Shown here piece by piece: positions 63,280 through 64,000 of a stretch of 64,000 nucleotides of DNA. Below the pieces are notes generated by a model. It was not told the DNA's origin and did not search any database. It saw only the letters and a program-made list of their open reading frames with translations. The number at the start of each line of letters is the position of its first letter. Position 1 is the first letter of the stretch. The stretch comes from Prorocentrum cordatum (taxonomy: Eukaryota > Sar > Dinophyceae > Prorocentrales > Prorocentraceae), in assembly GCA_963575745.1 (NCBI GenBank), contig CAUYUJ010011181.1:93771-157770 (forward strand), in the 5' to 3' direction. The translations under genes were made by a program, and so were the position numbers.

Positions 63280-63400
63280 CAAAGAGGAGGAGGAGGAGGA
63301 GGGGGAGGAGGAGGAGGAGAAGGAGGAGGAGGAGGAGGACGAGGAGGAGGAGGACGAGGGGGAGGAGGACGAGGAGGAGTTGCTTGGAGCTTGGAGCGAG
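63280..63400. repeat. (GAG)n microsatellite
   Basis: GAG/GGA/GAC tract after LINE-C. Confidence 0.95.
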
Positions 63401-63434
63401 GAGCGAGGAGCGATGATCGAAGGGCGAGTTGCGA

Positions 63435-63890
63435 GGATCGATGATGATGAGGACGGTGATGGTGACGATGACGATGATTATGATGCTGCTGATGATGCTG
63501 GTGATGATGATGCTGCTGATGGTGCTGATGATGATTCTGGTGCTGCTGTTGTGATGGTAGTGCTGGTTATGATGATTATGATGAGTGTGCTGCTGCTGAT
63601 AATGGGGGTCGTGGTGGCGATCATGATGATGATGATGATGAGGATGATGCGGGCGCGGTTGATGATTATGTGATTATGATGGTGCTGGCGACGACGCGAA
63701 TGGTGATGCGGATGATGAAAATGATGATGATGATGGTGGTGATGATGATGCTGCTGCTGATGATGATGATGATGATGATGCGTGCGGTGATTATGCGGCT
63801 GGTGATGTTGATGCCGATGGTGCTGGTGATGACGATGATGATGGTGATGATGACGCTGCTGATGATGCTGATTGCGCGGGTGATCTGAAT
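63435..63890. repeat. (GAT/GCT)n microsatellite
   Basis: Interrupted GAT/ATG/GCT/GGT tract of about 455 bases. Confidence 0.95.
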
Positions 63891-63934
63891 TTTGGAATAT
63901 ACGGGGGTTGGAAAGGTTATCGTTCGAGCTAAGA

Positions 63935-64000
63935 AGAATGAGGAGGAGAACGATGATGAGGAGGAGGAGGATGATGATGATGATGAGGAGGAGGAGGCGG
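63935..64000. repeat. (GAG)n and GAT tract at window end
   Basis: GAG-rich tract with a short GAT insert, continuing past the window. Confidence 0.9.

Noticed and set aside
61397-63673. 758-codon plus-strand frame
   Set aside because: Begins in the RT motif C of LINE-C but then leaves the RT frame and runs through Arg/Ala-rich GC sequence and a microsatellite.

Overview
This is dinoflagellate nuclear DNA. The decisive evidence is an exact 22/22 copy of the dinoflagellate spliced leader (SL) at 16398-16419, directly followed by an ATG. The rest fits: very high GC, long purine-rich trinucleotide microsatellites, many local repeat families, and retroelements whose reverse transcriptase and RNase H segments are of the kind seen in dinoflagellate genomes. 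I see no convincing single-copy host gene, no tRNA or rRNA gene, and no CRISPR array. The window is almost entirely repeats and decaying mobile elements.

Layout. 1-2340: GAT then GAG microsatellites. 2550-9440: decayed non-LTR retrotransposon (LINE-A: coiled-coil ORF1-like part, endonuclease, start of RT, RNase H), interrupted at 3546-3699 by a fold-back element. 10690-14900: microsatellites and CTTGG-type minisatellites. 15150-24310: two satellite families (R2 and R1), each present as a left and a right cluster; a second LINE (LINE-B, 16398-22923) sits inside R1, starts exactly at an SL relic and is bounded by a 14-bp direct repeat. 24500-28800: CTTGG minisatellite with a roughly 1-kb higher-order duplication, plus a 240-bp nested fold-back element. 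29-33 kb: pyrimidine- and GAT-type microsatellites. 32960-34140: seven copies of a ~164-bp satellite abutting a broken superfamily-1 helicase gene (34141-35960). 37.5-42.6 kb: duplicated modules, minisatellites, a (AGT)n tract of about 140 units and a G18/C20 fold-back. 42929-58839: a large Ty1/copia-type LTR retrotransposon. 61081-63165: a third RT fragment (LINE-C). 63280-64000: microsatellites.

The outstanding object is the 15.9-kb copia-type element. It has 218-bp direct repeats (5 mismatches), an initiator-Met-tRNA-like primer binding site, a gag with a CCHC knuckle, then a segment clearly related to RNA 2'-phosphotransferase (Tpt1/KptA) that keeps the R-H-R-R residues, a RING-H2 finger, a retropepsin-like domain with an odd D-V-G active site, a methyltransferase-like segment, and integrase, RT and RNase H. 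Scattered along its length are about 37 copies of a 14-nt hairpin of the form GCNNG-GNRA-CNNGC. The stem bases change in compensating pairs, the loop stays a GNRA tetraloop, and the copies fall in all three reading phases and in the 3' untranslated region. That argues for selection on, or mobility of, the nucleic-acid hairpin and not the peptide it encodes. I have no knowledge of such a system having been described.

Limits: everything here is from reading the sequence by eye. Domain calls rest on motifs recognised from memory; no alignment, folding or database search was run. Breakpoints of frameshifts are approximate.
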